From Metabacillus bambusae (lineage in GTDB: Bacteria; Bacillota; Bacilli; Bacillales; Bacillaceae): a stretch of DNA of 41,038 nt. Made by a program: the position numbers and the translations under genes. Where the stretch lies: assembly GCF_017497975.1 (NCBI RefSeq), contig NZ_JAGDEL010000038.1, forward strand, positions 1-41,038, given 5' to 3'. Under the pieces are notes generated by a model, which was not told where the DNA came from, did not search any database, and saw only the letters and a list, made by a program, of their open reading frames with translations. Below, one piece after another: positions 16,158-25,180 of this stretch (position 1 is the first letter of the stretch; every line of letters begins with the position of its first letter).

Positions 16158-17102
16158 GTGCAAAAAACACCTGGTATCCATCATATAACAGCGATGGTTA
16201 ACGATGCACAAAGAAATATTGACTTTTATGCGGGCGTACTTGGGTTAAGACTTGTAAAAAAGACGATAAATTTTGATCGTCCAGAAGTGTATCATCTCTA
16301 TTTTGGTAATGGAACTGGTGAACCAGGAACTGTTATGACTTTTTTTCCATGGGCTAATCAGTTAAAAGGTCGAATTGGGACAGGACAGGTCGGAGTTATT
16401 AGCTTTATTATTCCAGGAGGATCCATTCATTTCTGGGAACAACGTTTACAAAAATTTAGCATTGAATTTAGTTTTTCCCAACGCTTTGGTGAACGATCTT
16501 TGAAATTTACTGATCCTGACGGACTCCAGCTTGAACTTATTGAAAGAAAGGAAGGACCAATAAATAATTGGACCTTTGGAGGAATTCAAGCAGAAAATGC
16601 AATTAAAGGTTTTGGAGGAGCTGTTTTAATTTCAGCACAGCCTAATAAAACTGCGGAGGTTCTAGAAAATATATTGGGACTCGAATGCATTGGCGATGAA
16701 GAGGGATTTCTTAGATTTAGATCTGAAGGGAATCTAGGAAATATAATTGATATTAAACTAACTCCTTCGGTTCGTGGGCTAATGGGAGCTGGAACTGTTC
16801 ACCATATCGCATGGAGGGCAAAGGATGAAGAAGATCTGCTAAGATGGAGAGCTCTACTTCAAGACAAGGAGTTTTATCCGACTGAAGTTCGTGACCGGAA
16901 CTATTTCAAAGCAGTGTATTTCCATGAACAAGGGGGTATACTTTTTGAAATAGCGACAGACCCACCAGGCTTTTCAGTTGATGAACCTGTTACTGAAATT
17001 GGAAATAAACTCATGTTACCATCATGGCTAGAATCAAAACGAGAAGAATTAGAAGAAACGTTACCTAGTGTGGAGGTTCGTGTTCTGGAGGGAGATAAAT
17101 AA
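16158..17102 (+). CDS. mhqA: Ring-cleaving dioxygenase, VOC family (second paralogue)
   Basis: A two-domain VOC protein of about 314 residues, clearly paralogous to the protein at 14403. It has GIHHITAMV, VHHIAWRAKDEEDL and LFEIATDPPGF, so the two His and one Glu metal ligands are kept. The start is uncertain: GTG at 16158 has GGAG 9 nt upstream and matches the paralogue; ATGs at 16134 and 16152 are alternatives. Its stop codon overlaps the next start by one base (TAATG), so translation is coupled to the MhqD-like hydrolase. Two tandem ring-cleavage enzymes with a flavin reductase suggest broad quinone/catechol detoxification. The symbol is tentative. Confidence 0.82.
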   Translation: MQKTPGIHHITAMVNDAQRNIDFYAGVLGLRLVKKTINFDRPEVYHLYFGNGTGEPGTVMTFFPWANQLKGRIGTGQVGVISFIIPGGSIHFWEQRLQKFSIEFSFSQRFGERSLKFTDPDGLQLELIERKEGPINNWTFGGIQAENAIKGFGGAVLISAQPNKTAEVLENILGLECIGDEEGFLRFRSEGNLGNIIDIKLTPSVRGLMGAGTVHHIAWRAKDEEDLLRWRALLQDKEFYPTEVRDRNYFKAVYFHEQGGILFEIATDPPGFSVDEPVTEIGNKLMLPSWLESKREELEETLPSVEVRVLEGDK

Positions 17103-17704
17103 TGAAGCATATATTTAATAAAGGAAAAGATCTAACGAAACCAACGTTATTATTACTTCATGGAACTGGTGGAAATGAATTAGACCTACTACCTCTTGCG
17201 GGAAGAATTGATGATAAAGCTTCAGTGTTAAGCGCTAGAGGGAATGTATTAGAAAATGGAATGCCTCGATTCTTTCGAAGACTAGCTGAAGGTGTGTTCG
17301 ATGAAGAAGACCTAATCTTCCGTACGAAGGAATTAAATGAGTTTCTTGATGAAGCAGCTGAAAAGTATAGTTTTGACCGAGATAATATTATTGCTATTGG
17401 TTATTCAAATGGGGCCAATATTGCTGCAAGTTTATTATTTCACTACCAAAATGCATTAAAGGGTGCAATTCTTCATCATCCAATGGTACCGAGAAAAGGA
17501 ATTGAACTTCCTGATTTGTCAGGAAAGTCTGTGTTTATTGCAGCTGGGACAAATGATCCAATCTGCTCGCCTAAAGAATCTTCTGAACTTGAATCGTTAT
17601 TAGAGAAAGCAAATGCAAATGTAGAACTTCATTGGGAAAATAGAGGTCATCAATTGACAATGGAAGAAGTTGAAGCTGCCGCTCAGTGGTATCGTAATTT
17701 GTAA
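17102..17704 (+). CDS. mhqD: MhqD-type carboxylesterase / alpha-beta hydrolase
   Basis: A 200-residue alpha/beta hydrolase of the phospholipase/carboxylesterase family. The nucleophile is Ser102 in GYSNG, with Asp152 (GTNDPI) and His183 (NRGHQL) completing the triad, and HGTGG at 20-24 forming the oxyanion region. In Bacillus subtilis, mhqD is paired with the dioxygenase mhqE under MhqR control, and here it is coupled by a 1-bp overlap to the preceding dioxygenase. It probably hydrolyses ring-cleavage products. A strong terminator follows at 17856. Confidence 0.88.
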   Translation: MKHIFNKGKDLTKPTLLLLHGTGGNELDLLPLAGRIDDKASVLSARGNVLENGMPRFFRRLAEGVFDEEDLIFRTKELNEFLDEAAEKYSFDRDNIIAIGYSNGANIAASLLFHYQNALKGAILHHPMVPRKGIELPDLSGKSVFIAAGTNDPICSPKESSELESLLEKANANVELHWENRGHQLTMEEVEAAAQWYRNL

Positions 17705-17855
17705 TCGATATATATGTTGGTAATAGTATCATTCATACGTGCTTTTAATTATCGCATGGCAAGTGATCTAAATTTGGAATCCATAATCCTGCAGATTGGA
17801 CAAGGAATATCGATTGGTCGTGTAAAGGAATAAAAACAATATGTATAAGAGCAAG
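17705..17855. other. Trailer of the mhq cluster with a short open stretch
   Basis: An open run from 17714 to 17833 (MLVIVSFIRAFNYRMASDLN then LESIILQIGQGISIGRVKE) has no ribosome site and is not recognised; it may be a coding remnant. Nothing else is visible before the hairpin at 17856. Confidence 0.25.
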
Positions 17856-17887
17856 GGTTACCGATTGGTTTATTGCCGATGGTAACC
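17856..17887 (+). terminator. Terminator after the mhq cluster, copy 2 of a covarying pair
   Basis: GGTTACC and GGTAACC enclose ATTGG/CCGAT around the loop TTTATTG, followed by six T. Relative to 12539-12570, the outer stem differs at paired positions while the inner stem and loop are unchanged. This is a strong intrinsic terminator for the operon ending with mhqD. Confidence 0.75.
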
Positions 17888-17941
17888 TTTTTTGATATGT
17901 AGAAAATTATAAAATTCTTGTACTATAGATAAGTGCTTTGA

Positions 17942-18034
17942 TATCCAGCTCCTGCGCATAGCCCTCAAAAACCGGTACTAGATATTGTAATGAATTTTGT
18001 TGATGAACATTTAAAAGTAGATACTGAATTTTAA
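17942..18034 (+). pseudogene. Carboxyl-terminal remnant, possibly of a hydrolase
   Basis: An open stretch without a start reads PAPAHSPQKPVLDIVMNFVD then EHLKVDTEF and stop, followed 19 bp later by a terminator. It looks like the last 30 residues of a gene whose body is gone. The FVDEHLK ending is reminiscent of alpha/beta hydrolases, but this is a guess. Confidence 0.4.
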
Positions 18035-18052
18035 TATAGATATAACGCAATC

Positions 18053-18081
18053 AGACGCATTTCATATAATGAGATGTGTCT
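18053..18081 (+). terminator. Rho-independent terminator
   Basis: AGACGCAT and ATGTGTCT pair (one G-U) around a 13-nt loop, followed by a run of six T. It follows the coding remnant at 17942-18034 and probably belonged to it. The remaining bases to the next gene at 18339 hold a small AT-rich palindrome (18196-18214) and nothing else I can identify. Confidence 0.65.
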
Positions 18082-18338
18082 TTTTTAACTTTATCCTACT
18101 AAATACAACCTTAGAGCTCATACATAAAAGTATTTAAAATAGTCACTCATCCTACTAGATGGTATATAAAGAGCATGTTTTTGTTATTTTTAGCCAAAAT
18201 CTTAATAAGATTTTATGAAATCACATGGATAAATTTACCCCTGTTCGAGAATCTTAACAATAAATACTAGTCTAAGATCCAGGCAATTTATCTGCTTTAA
18301 TAAGCCTATAGCCATTTTTATCTAGGAGGGAATGAAGT

Positions 18339-19934
18339 GTGAATTTAGCAAACGTCTTAACGATTATTGGTTTTGTTTTTCTAGCCGTTATTTTTTTAAT
18401 ATGTTTAGTGATTGTCATTTATTTATATATTGTCGATCGAACGCAAAAGCAGCATCCTATTCTACGAAATTATCCAGTAATCGGACGAGTGAGGTATTTT
18501 CTAGAGCAAATTGGTCCTGAACTCCGTCAGTATTTTTTTAACAATAATAATGAAGGGAAACCTTTTTCACGTAATGATTATCAACATATTGTAAAAAAAG
18601 CTAAATATAAACGGGATGTAATCGGGTTTGGGTCACAGCGTGATTTTGAAGAACAAGGATTTTATATAAGAAATTCAATGTTTCCAAAATTAACAGAAGA
18701 GTTAAAAATGGACCAAAATACTAAGGTAACAACAAATCGATATTTATTATTAAAAGACCCTTTATTTACGCAAAAAAAGGAAGAATTAGAGAAACATGAA
18801 TCATCTGCCTATTTATTAAATGATGATGATGCAATTGTTATAGGCAAGGATACGAAGTACCCCTTTATAGTAAAAGGTCAAATTGGTATGTCAGCAATGA
18901 GCTATGGTTCATTAGGTGATCGCGCAATTACCGCACTTTCAGAAGGATTAGGAATTGCGAAAGGAACATGGATGAATTCAGGGGAAGGTGGCATTTCGGA
19001 CTATCACTTAAAGGGTGGCGTTGATCTTATCATGCAAATTGGCCCAGGTTTATTTGGGGTTAGAGATAAACAGGGAAATTTCAGTTGGGAAGCATTATTG
19101 GAAAAAAGTAAAATACCTCAAGTTAAAGCCTTTGAAATTAAATTAGCTCAAGGGGCAAAAACAAGAGGAGGTCATATTGATGGTGAAAAAGTAACAGAGG
19201 AAATTGCAAGAATCCGTATGGTCGAACCATTTAAATCAATTGATAGTCCAAATCGTTTTAGAGAATTTAGTGATTTACCTTCATTATTTGATTTTATTGA
19301 GCGGATCCGCGACCATACCGGGAAACCTGTTGGAATGAAGGTTGTCATTGGAAGTCATCATGAAGCAGATGAATTGGCAAGAATCATGAAAGAGACAGGG
19401 AAGGGACCTGACTTTATCACGGTAGATGGTGGTGAAGGAGGTACGGGTGCTTCCTATCAGGAATTAGCTGATAGTGTTGGTTTGCCTATTAAATCTGCGT
19501 TACCGCTTGTAAATAACGCCTTAATTAAATATGGTGTTCGAGATCGTGTGAAAATAATCGCTTCAGGTAAACTGTTTTCCCCTGATCGAATAGCAATCGC
19601 CTTAGCAATGGGGGCAGATCTGATCAATATCGCACGAGGTTTTATGATAACAGTCGGTTGTATCCAAGCATTAAAATGCGAATCAAATGCTTGTCCGGTA
19701 GGTGTCGCAACAACTGACCCAGAATTACAAAATGCACTTGTTATTGATGAAAAGAAATATCGCACAGCTAATTATTTGATTACAATGCGCAAAGGTTTGT
19801 TTAGACTAGCCGCAGCAGCAGGACTAGATTCCCCAGTTCATTTTAAACGTGAACATATTGTTTATAAAGATGAAAAAGGGGAAGTTTGGCCACTAGAGGA
19901 TCTTTATCAAACAATTGTTTACAAAGGAAGCTAA
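18339..19934 (+). CDS. FMN-binding glutamate synthase-family protein
   Basis: A 531-residue protein with an amino-terminal membrane helix (residues 7-33), then the FMN/iron-sulphur GltB-type synthase domain without the amidotransferase domain. Recognisable motifs are GQIGMSAMSYGSLGDRAI, NSGEGG, FITVDGGEGGTGASYQEL and CESNACPVGVATTDPELQ, whose cysteines correspond to the cluster ligands of glutamate synthases. The GTG start follows AGGAGGGAATG. Stand-alone, membrane-anchored GltB-like proteins are common in Bacillaceae, but the reaction they catalyse is not certain. It is followed after 83 bp by the acetolactate synthase gene, probably in one operon. Confidence 0.9.
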   Translation: MNLANVLTIIGFVFLAVIFLICLVIVIYLYIVDRTQKQHPILRNYPVIGRVRYFLEQIGPELRQYFFNNNNEGKPFSRNDYQHIVKKAKYKRDVIGFGSQRDFEEQGFYIRNSMFPKLTEELKMDQNTKVTTNRYLLLKDPLFTQKKEELEKHESSAYLLNDDDAIVIGKDTKYPFIVKGQIGMSAMSYGSLGDRAITALSEGLGIAKGTWMNSGEGGISDYHLKGGVDLIMQIGPGLFGVRDKQGNFSWEALLEKSKIPQVKAFEIKLAQGAKTRGGHIDGEKVTEEIARIRMVEPFKSIDSPNRFREFSDLPSLFDFIERIRDHTGKPVGMKVVIGSHHEADELARIMKETGKGPDFITVDGGEGGTGASYQELADSVGLPIKSALPLVNNALIKYGVRDRVKIIASGKLFSPDRIAIALAMGADLINIARGFMITVGCIQALKCESNACPVGVATTDPELQNALVIDEKKYRTANYLITMRKGLFRLAAAAGLDSPVHFKREHIVYKDEKGEVWPLEDLYQTIVYKGS

Positions 19935-20017
19935 GATCAATTCGTTATCAAATTTGATGAACAACGCTAAATTGAGATAGTAAATAGCAGATAATCATAC
20001 AACAAAGGGTGTTTTTA

Positions 20018-21652
20018 ATGAAAGTTGCTGAATTATTAATTAAATGTCTTGAGCAAGAGGGTGTTGAATATATCTTTGGTGTGCCTGGTGAGGAAAATAT
20101 TGATATGATGGATGCTCTTCTTGATTCAAGTATTCAATTCATCGTAACAAGACACGAAACGAGTGCGGCTTTTATGGCTGGTACATATGGAAGACTTACT
20201 GGAAAGCCTGGTGTCTGCTTAGCCACCTTAGGGCCAGGAGCAACAAATCTACTAACAGGTGTAGCAAATGCGAACATGGATTTAAATCCAATTGTTGCAA
20301 TTACTGGTCAAGCTGGTTTGGACCGTCAACATAAAATAAGTCATCAGTATTATGATTTGATCCATATATATGAACCTGTTACAAAGTGGAATGCTCAAAT
20401 TAAAAAGGGTGAAATCGTACCTGAAGTGATTCGTAAAGCGTTTCAAGTAGCAACCCAAGAAAAACCCGGTGCAACCCATATTGATCTCCCAGAAGATATT
20501 GCTGAGATGGAGATTGATGCTTCTTCTCCATTAGAAGTAACAAAACACACGTTATCAGAAGCGGGAGATCAGGTTATTCAAGAGGCTGCAAAACTCATCG
20601 AACAGGCGAAGCATCCAATTATTTTGGCTGGTAACGGGATAACTAGAGGTAATGCTTCAGACCAATTAAGGGCTCTAGTTGAAAAGATAAATATTCCAGT
20701 CGTCCATACATTTATGGGAAAAGGGGCACTTTCCTGGACAAATGAGCTTAGTTTACTTACAGCAGGATTAGCAGGAAACGATTACATTACCTGTGGGTTT
20801 AAGGATTCTGATTTAATTATAGCAATTGGTTTCGACATTGCTGAATACTCTCCAGAAAACTGGAATCCTGATGGAGCGACACCAATACTACACATTGACA
20901 CAGAGGAAGCTGAGACAGATGACAGCTATCCAGTGAAACTAAATGTACTTGGAGATATTAATGAGAACTTAAAAAAATTGCAACAAGCCCTTTCACCTCA
21001 AGAAAGAAACAATGCTTGGGTAACTAACGTTCGCAAAAATGCTCTAAATGAATTAGAACAATTTAAAGAGGATACAAGCTTCCCGCTTAAACCGCAAAAA
21101 ATCATTGCCGATTTACGTTCTGTCTTAAAAGAAGATGATATCGTTATTTCTGATGTTGGCGCACATAAAATGTGGATGGCTCGAATGTATCATACGTATC
21201 AACCAAATACATGTCTGATTTCAAATGGTCTCGCATCGATGGGGATTGCTGTGCCTGGAGCAATTGGGGCGAAAATTGTCCATCCAGATCGTACGGTTGT
21301 TGCTGTTTGTGGCGACGGATCCTTCCAAATGACAGGTGCCGAGCTAGAGACAGCGAAACGTCTTAATCTACCAATTATCATTTTATTATGGAGAGACGAT
21401 GGGTATGGCTTAATCGAATGGCATCAGCTGAAAAAATTCAATCGTTCTTCCAATATTAAATTTGGAAATCCAGATTTTATTCAACTCGCTTCATCCTATG
21501 GTTTTGAGGCTCTACAGGTAAAAAAAGGTGAAGAGCTTAAAGGAATTTTAGAAAAGGCCATTTCAATGAAAAAGCCAGTTCTTATCGATTGTCCGGTTGA
21601 TTATAGTGAGAATATGAAATTAACAGAAAAACTTAAAGATATTCATTGTTAA
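20018..21652 (+). CDS. Acetolactate synthase large subunit, AlsS-type
   Basis: A 544-residue thiamine diphosphate enzyme. The catalytic Glu47 lies in VTRHETSAAFMAGTYG, and the cofactor motif starts with GDGSFQM. At the second metal-ligand position it has Asp (LLWRDDGYG), as in catabolic AlsS enzymes, instead of the Asn of biosynthetic IlvB. QLKKFNRSSNIKFGN and CPVDYSENMKL also resemble AlsS. The ATG used is the one 7 nt after AAAGGGTG. No alsD or small subunit gene is adjacent; instead an aldehyde dehydrogenase follows after 19 bp. The substrate could therefore be pyruvate or another 2-oxo acid. Confidence 0.87.
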   Translation: MKVAELLIKCLEQEGVEYIFGVPGEENIDMMDALLDSSIQFIVTRHETSAAFMAGTYGRLTGKPGVCLATLGPGATNLLTGVANANMDLNPIVAITGQAGLDRQHKISHQYYDLIHIYEPVTKWNAQIKKGEIVPEVIRKAFQVATQEKPGATHIDLPEDIAEMEIDASSPLEVTKHTLSEAGDQVIQEAAKLIEQAKHPIILAGNGITRGNASDQLRALVEKINIPVVHTFMGKGALSWTNELSLLTAGLAGNDYITCGFKDSDLIIAIGFDIAEYSPENWNPDGATPILHIDTEEAETDDSYPVKLNVLGDINENLKKLQQALSPQERNNAWVTNVRKNALNELEQFKEDTSFPLKPQKIIADLRSVLKEDDIVISDVGAHKMWMARMYHTYQPNTCLISNGLASMGIAVPGAIGAKIVHPDRTVVAVCGDGSFQMTGAELETAKRLNLPIIILLWRDDGYGLIEWHQLKKFNRSSNIKFGNPDFIQLASSYGFEALQVKKGEELKGILEKAISMKKPVLIDCPVDYSENMKLTEKLKDIHC

Positions 21653-21671
21653 ATGAAAGGAGGGGTCCAAT

Positions 21672-23111
21672 ATGCGACTCGGCTCAATTATTAATGGTCA
21701 AGAGAGAAATGAAAAGAATCGTGAGACACTTGAGGTCAAAAATCCGTACAATCAAGAAATAGTAGCGGAATTAGCTTTAGCAAACATAACGGATCTTGAT
21801 GAGGCGGTAACGAATAGCTTTGAAACATTTCATTCGACCATGAAAAAGATGCCTGCTCATCAACGTGGAGATATTTTGCGAAAAGCTGCTGATTTACTAG
21901 AGGAAAATGCAGAGGATTTTGCTCAAACAATTGTCCTGGAGGCTGGAAAGCCGGTTAAATATAGTAGAGACGAGATTACACGTTCGGTTCAGGTAATACG
22001 TTTTGCTGCTGAACTAGCAAAAAATATTACCGGAGAAGTCATCCCAATGGATGCTGCCATTGGTGGAGAAAATCGGATGGGGTTTATTAAACGGATCCCA
22101 TTAGGTGTGGTTGGCGCAATTACACCATTTAATTTCCCTTTAAATCTATCTCTGCATAAAATTGCACCAGCGATCGCAGCCGGTAATACAATTGTTTTTA
22201 AACCTGCAGAAAAAACTCCAGTGTCAGCTTATAAGCTAGTTAAGTTATTCCAACAAGCTGGCCTTCCAGATGGAGTGTTAAATCTTTTAATGGGAACTGG
22301 TGAAGAGGTTGGCAGTCCTCTTGTTGAGCATGAAAAGGTACACAAAATTACCTTTACAGGAAGCTTACCTGTTGGCAGGAAAATTCGCGAAGCAGCTGGC
22401 TTTAAGAAGGTTACACTAGAATTAGGTTCAAATTCACCTAATATTATTTTTGAAGATGGTAATATCCAACGTGCTGTAACTGAATTAGTAAAAGGTGCTT
22501 TCGCCTTTTCAGGGCAAGTTTGTATCTCTGCACAACGAATTTATGTTCAGAAAAGTATTTATGGCAGGTTTCTAGAACAGTTTATAATGGAAACAAAAGC
22601 CTTAACAATTGGAGACCCAACGAAAGAAGAGACGGACATTGGGCCAATGATCAAAGTGGAAGAAGCAGAACGGGCAAAGCTTTGGATTGATGATGCTGTG
22701 AAAAATGGAGCCAAAATAGAAGTGGGTGGCAACCGAAATGGTGCAATTCTCTCCCCAACCATCATGACAAATGTTGAGCATACGATGAAAATCGTTTCCG
22801 AAGAGGTATTTGCACCGATCGTATCTGTGATCCCCTTTGATAATGAGGATGAGGTAATTAGAGTAGCCAATGATTCCATATATGGTTTACAAGCAGGGGT
22901 GTTCACCAAGGATATTGACCGGGCCATTCGTGTCGCAGACCAATTAGAAATGGGCGGGGTATGGATTAATGAAATATCAACATACAGGCAGGATAATCAT
23001 CCGTATGGTGGTGTTAAGCAAAGTGGAATTGGTAAAGAAGGAATTAAATATGCAATTGAAGATATGACTGAAATGAAATTTATCGGGATTAAATTAATGC
23101 CAAAAGAGTAG
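21672..23111 (+). CDS. NAD(P)-dependent aldehyde dehydrogenase
   Basis: A full-length 479-residue aldehyde dehydrogenase. The general base is Glu250 in LELGSNSPN and the nucleophile Cys284 in FSGQVCISAQR; the cofactor region has GAITPFNFPLNL and FTGSLPVG. The closest general type is the lactaldehyde/glyceraldehyde-3-phosphate (GapN-like) group, but substrate choice cannot be read. AAAGGAGGGG precedes the ATG. Only 19 bp separate it from the acetolactate synthase gene, so the two share a transcript. It may oxidise an aldehyde formed from a 2-oxo acid by the preceding TPP enzyme (inference). Confidence 0.92.
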   Translation: MRLGSIINGQERNEKNRETLEVKNPYNQEIVAELALANITDLDEAVTNSFETFHSTMKKMPAHQRGDILRKAADLLEENAEDFAQTIVLEAGKPVKYSRDEITRSVQVIRFAAELAKNITGEVIPMDAAIGGENRMGFIKRIPLGVVGAITPFNFPLNLSLHKIAPAIAAGNTIVFKPAEKTPVSAYKLVKLFQQAGLPDGVLNLLMGTGEEVGSPLVEHEKVHKITFTGSLPVGRKIREAAGFKKVTLELGSNSPNIIFEDGNIQRAVTELVKGAFAFSGQVCISAQRIYVQKSIYGRFLEQFIMETKALTIGDPTKEETDIGPMIKVEEAERAKLWIDDAVKNGAKIEVGGNRNGAILSPTIMTNVEHTMKIVSEEVFAPIVSVIPFDNEDEVIRVANDSIYGLQAGVFTKDIDRAIRVADQLEMGGVWINEISTYRQDNHPYGGVKQSGIGKEGIKYAIEDMTEMKFIGIKLMPKE

Positions 23112-23152
23112 AAAACCTACTTAATTAGGATTTTTAGACAGAATCACTAAAA

Positions 23153-23179
23153 ATGGGGGAGAGATTTTCTCTCCCCCAT
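23153..23179 (-). terminator. Strong terminator of the glutamate dehydrogenase gene
   Basis: ATGGGGGAGAGA and TCTCTCCCCCAT form a perfect 12-bp stem with a 3-nt loop. On the minus strand it is followed by a short T-run, so it ends the leftward gdh transcript. It may also stop the convergent rightward aldehyde dehydrogenase transcript. Confidence 0.82.
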
Positions 23180-23187
23180 AAAAAACC

Positions 23188-24567
23188 TTAATACAATTTC
23201 CCCTGGCGATACAAAATCGTGCATAACTTCATAACGGCATGAATATAGCAGTTTTGGCGCAAAGAAAATGGATCATCAAAAAACTGGGGGAGAATTGTAT
23301 TCATTGTTACTTCCATTTTGTCAAAAAGCAGCTTAAATACTTCTTCTTCACTGTAAAACTGAGTTTCACGGCCTTGCAGCCATTCAAAATACGAAACGAT
23401 GACCCCTCCTGCGTTTGCAAGAATATCAGGGACGATAATGACACCTTTGTCACTCAGGTACTTATCTGCTTCTCCGGTAACAGGTGCATTCGCTCCTTCT
23501 ACAATAATTTTTGCTTTTACTTGCTCCATATTATTTTTGTGAATTTGATCTTCAAGTGCAGCCAAGATCAATACATCAATATCAAGATAAAGAACTTCAT
23601 CTCGGGCTTGAATCTCTGCTTTAATCTTACTCTGAGACAGCTGTTCTTCTGTAGTTGGGAGGTCTCCGCCATTGTTCGTTGTAAACTCAACTAATGCGGG
23701 AATATTTAATCCATCTGAGTTGTATAAGGTAACATTACGGTCACTTACAGCAACCACTTTATTTTTTAAATGTGTACAGTGGTAAGCCTCAAGAGCGGTT
23801 ATGGAGCCTACATTTCCAAAGCCTTGAACTGCTATATTTAGTGAGTGACCAGCGAGAGCTAATGCTGTTTTGGCAAAGCTATTATTAATTTCAGAAAGCC
23901 ACTTGCTATGGTCCTTCAAGAAATCAAAGAGCATGAAGCTAAAGGTAAAATAAACACCTTTTCCTGTAGCTTCTCTTCGTCCTAATGAACCACCATTTAC
24001 AACACTCTTCCCTGTAAAACTTCCTCTATATGGCTTTCCTGGTCGGATGCTTTTATATTCTGCCATCATCCAGTCCATTTCACGATCCCCTGTACCAACA
24101 TCTGGTGCAGGGATATCCTTGTCAGGACCTAGAATATCACTAAAGTACCGAACATATTTTTCACATATTAAATGCAGTTCCTTTTCAGTGAAATCTCTTG
24201 GATTAATGACAACGCCACCCTTTCCTCCGCCAAAAGGAACTTCATGAAGCGCATTTTTCAACGTCATTAAAGCGGCGAGGTTTACAACTTCATCTTCATT
24301 CACTGATTCGTGAAAGCGGATTCCTCCTTTATAAGGACCAAGAGTGTCATTATGTTGAACACGAAAGGCAGGGATGCGTATAATTTTCCCTTTTTCTAAA
24401 GATATTCGTAAGAAGGATTTATGTATATGATTTGGAGTTGAAAGAATTGCTGCCAATGATGTAAATGCTTGTTCTCTTGCACGATCAGGCAAATTAGGTA
24501 AAAAGGATTTGTCTTCTAGCAAAGCATCTAATGCATGTTGGACAATAGCCCCTGTTTGGCTCGCCAT
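23188..24567 (-). CDS. Glu/Leu/Phe/Val dehydrogenase, glutamate dehydrogenase type
   Basis: A 459-residue amino acid dehydrogenase. Substrate and catalytic motifs are present: GPYKGGIRFH, PFGGGKGGVV and PAPDVGTGDREMDWM, followed by the nucleotide fold IAVQGFGNVGS and VVEGANAPVT. It is longer than the 424-428 residues of RocG/GudB and has extra sequence around residues 205-240, so it belongs to a different GDH subgroup. AAGGAGG lies before the ATG on the minus strand. It is convergent with the aldehyde dehydrogenase. Reversible oxidative deamination of glutamate is the likely reaction. Confidence 0.93.
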   Translation of the reverse strand: MASQTGAIVQHALDALLEDKSFLPNLPDRAREQAFTSLAAILSTPNHIHKSFLRISLEKGKIIRIPAFRVQHNDTLGPYKGGIRFHESVNEDEVVNLAALMTLKNALHEVPFGGGKGGVVINPRDFTEKELHLICEKYVRYFSDILGPDKDIPAPDVGTGDREMDWMMAEYKSIRPGKPYRGSFTGKSVVNGGSLGRREATGKGVYFTFSFMLFDFLKDHSKWLSEINNSFAKTALALAGHSLNIAVQGFGNVGSITALEAYHCTHLKNKVVAVSDRNVTLYNSDGLNIPALVEFTTNNGGDLPTTEEQLSQSKIKAEIQARDEVLYLDIDVLILAALEDQIHKNNMEQVKAKIIVEGANAPVTGEADKYLSDKGVIIVPDILANAGGVIVSYFEWLQGRETQFYSEEEVFKLLFDKMEVTMNTILPQFFDDPFSLRQNCYIHAVMKLCTILYRQGKLY

Positions 24568-25180
24568 TTTAAGAAACCTCCTTTACATTTAGTGCTTAAT
24601 TAAGAAATTTTTAATTGTGAATTTTATTTTAGGTCTTGAAACCATCCTATTGTCGTTATGGTAAGGATATGCGTTATACAACTCTTGAAAAATAAAATGA
24701 TTCAACAATTGGGAGCTATTTCACTTATCTCCTTTTCTATTTCTACAATAATGAAGCCGAAGTATTTTATTAATAAAAAGAGGAACTTGCTATGTCTAAT
24801 ACTGTAGAACATGGAAAAATTGTTACAGCAAACTTACAAAAGATGCCTACTTCAGTTCAATGTTTACAGAGAGAGGTGTTGACATAGAGCTGTTTAAAAG
24901 TAGACAAAGAGTCTTTATAGGGGCCAAAAAAACATGATAGTAGAAGTTACACAGGGAGTAATAAAGATCGGTCTATCAGTTAAACTAACGAAGGATAATC
25001 AGTTTTTTGTCGATTTTTGTCTAAAAATAGATAAAAACGAAAAATCGAAGATAAATCCCTAAAATCGAAGATAAATATCCAAAATCGAAGATAAATATCC
25101 AAAAATGGTTCACAAGCTTCATTATTTTCTGGTGAATTTACCAATTTCTATCCTTGAAAACACTAATAAGACCAACCTAA
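24568..25180. other. Degraded intergenic region
   Basis: No intact gene is visible. A 31-codon open stretch at 24792-24887 (MSNTVEHGKIVTANLQKMPT...) has a fair ribosome site (AGAGGAA) and may be the start of a broken gene; I do not recognise it. A second short open stretch begins at the ATG at 24933 (MIVEVTQGVIKIGLSVKL...) and runs into the tandem repeat at 25041. The leftward gdh promoter must lie near 24590-24680. Confidence 0.35.
25041..25100. repeat. 20-bp tandem repeat, three copies
   Basis: AAAATCGAAGATAAATATCC is repeated exactly at 25061-25080 and 25081-25100. A first copy at 25041-25060 differs only in its last four bases. A degenerate fourth unit may precede it. It lies in non-coding sequence. 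Confidence 0.9.

Noticed and set aside
23239-23694. 151-codon frame opposite glutamate dehydrogenase
   Set aside because: It is antisense to a well-supported gene and has no family features.
25041-25100. CRISPR array
   Set aside because: The units are directly abutting with no spacers, so it is a plain tandem repeat.
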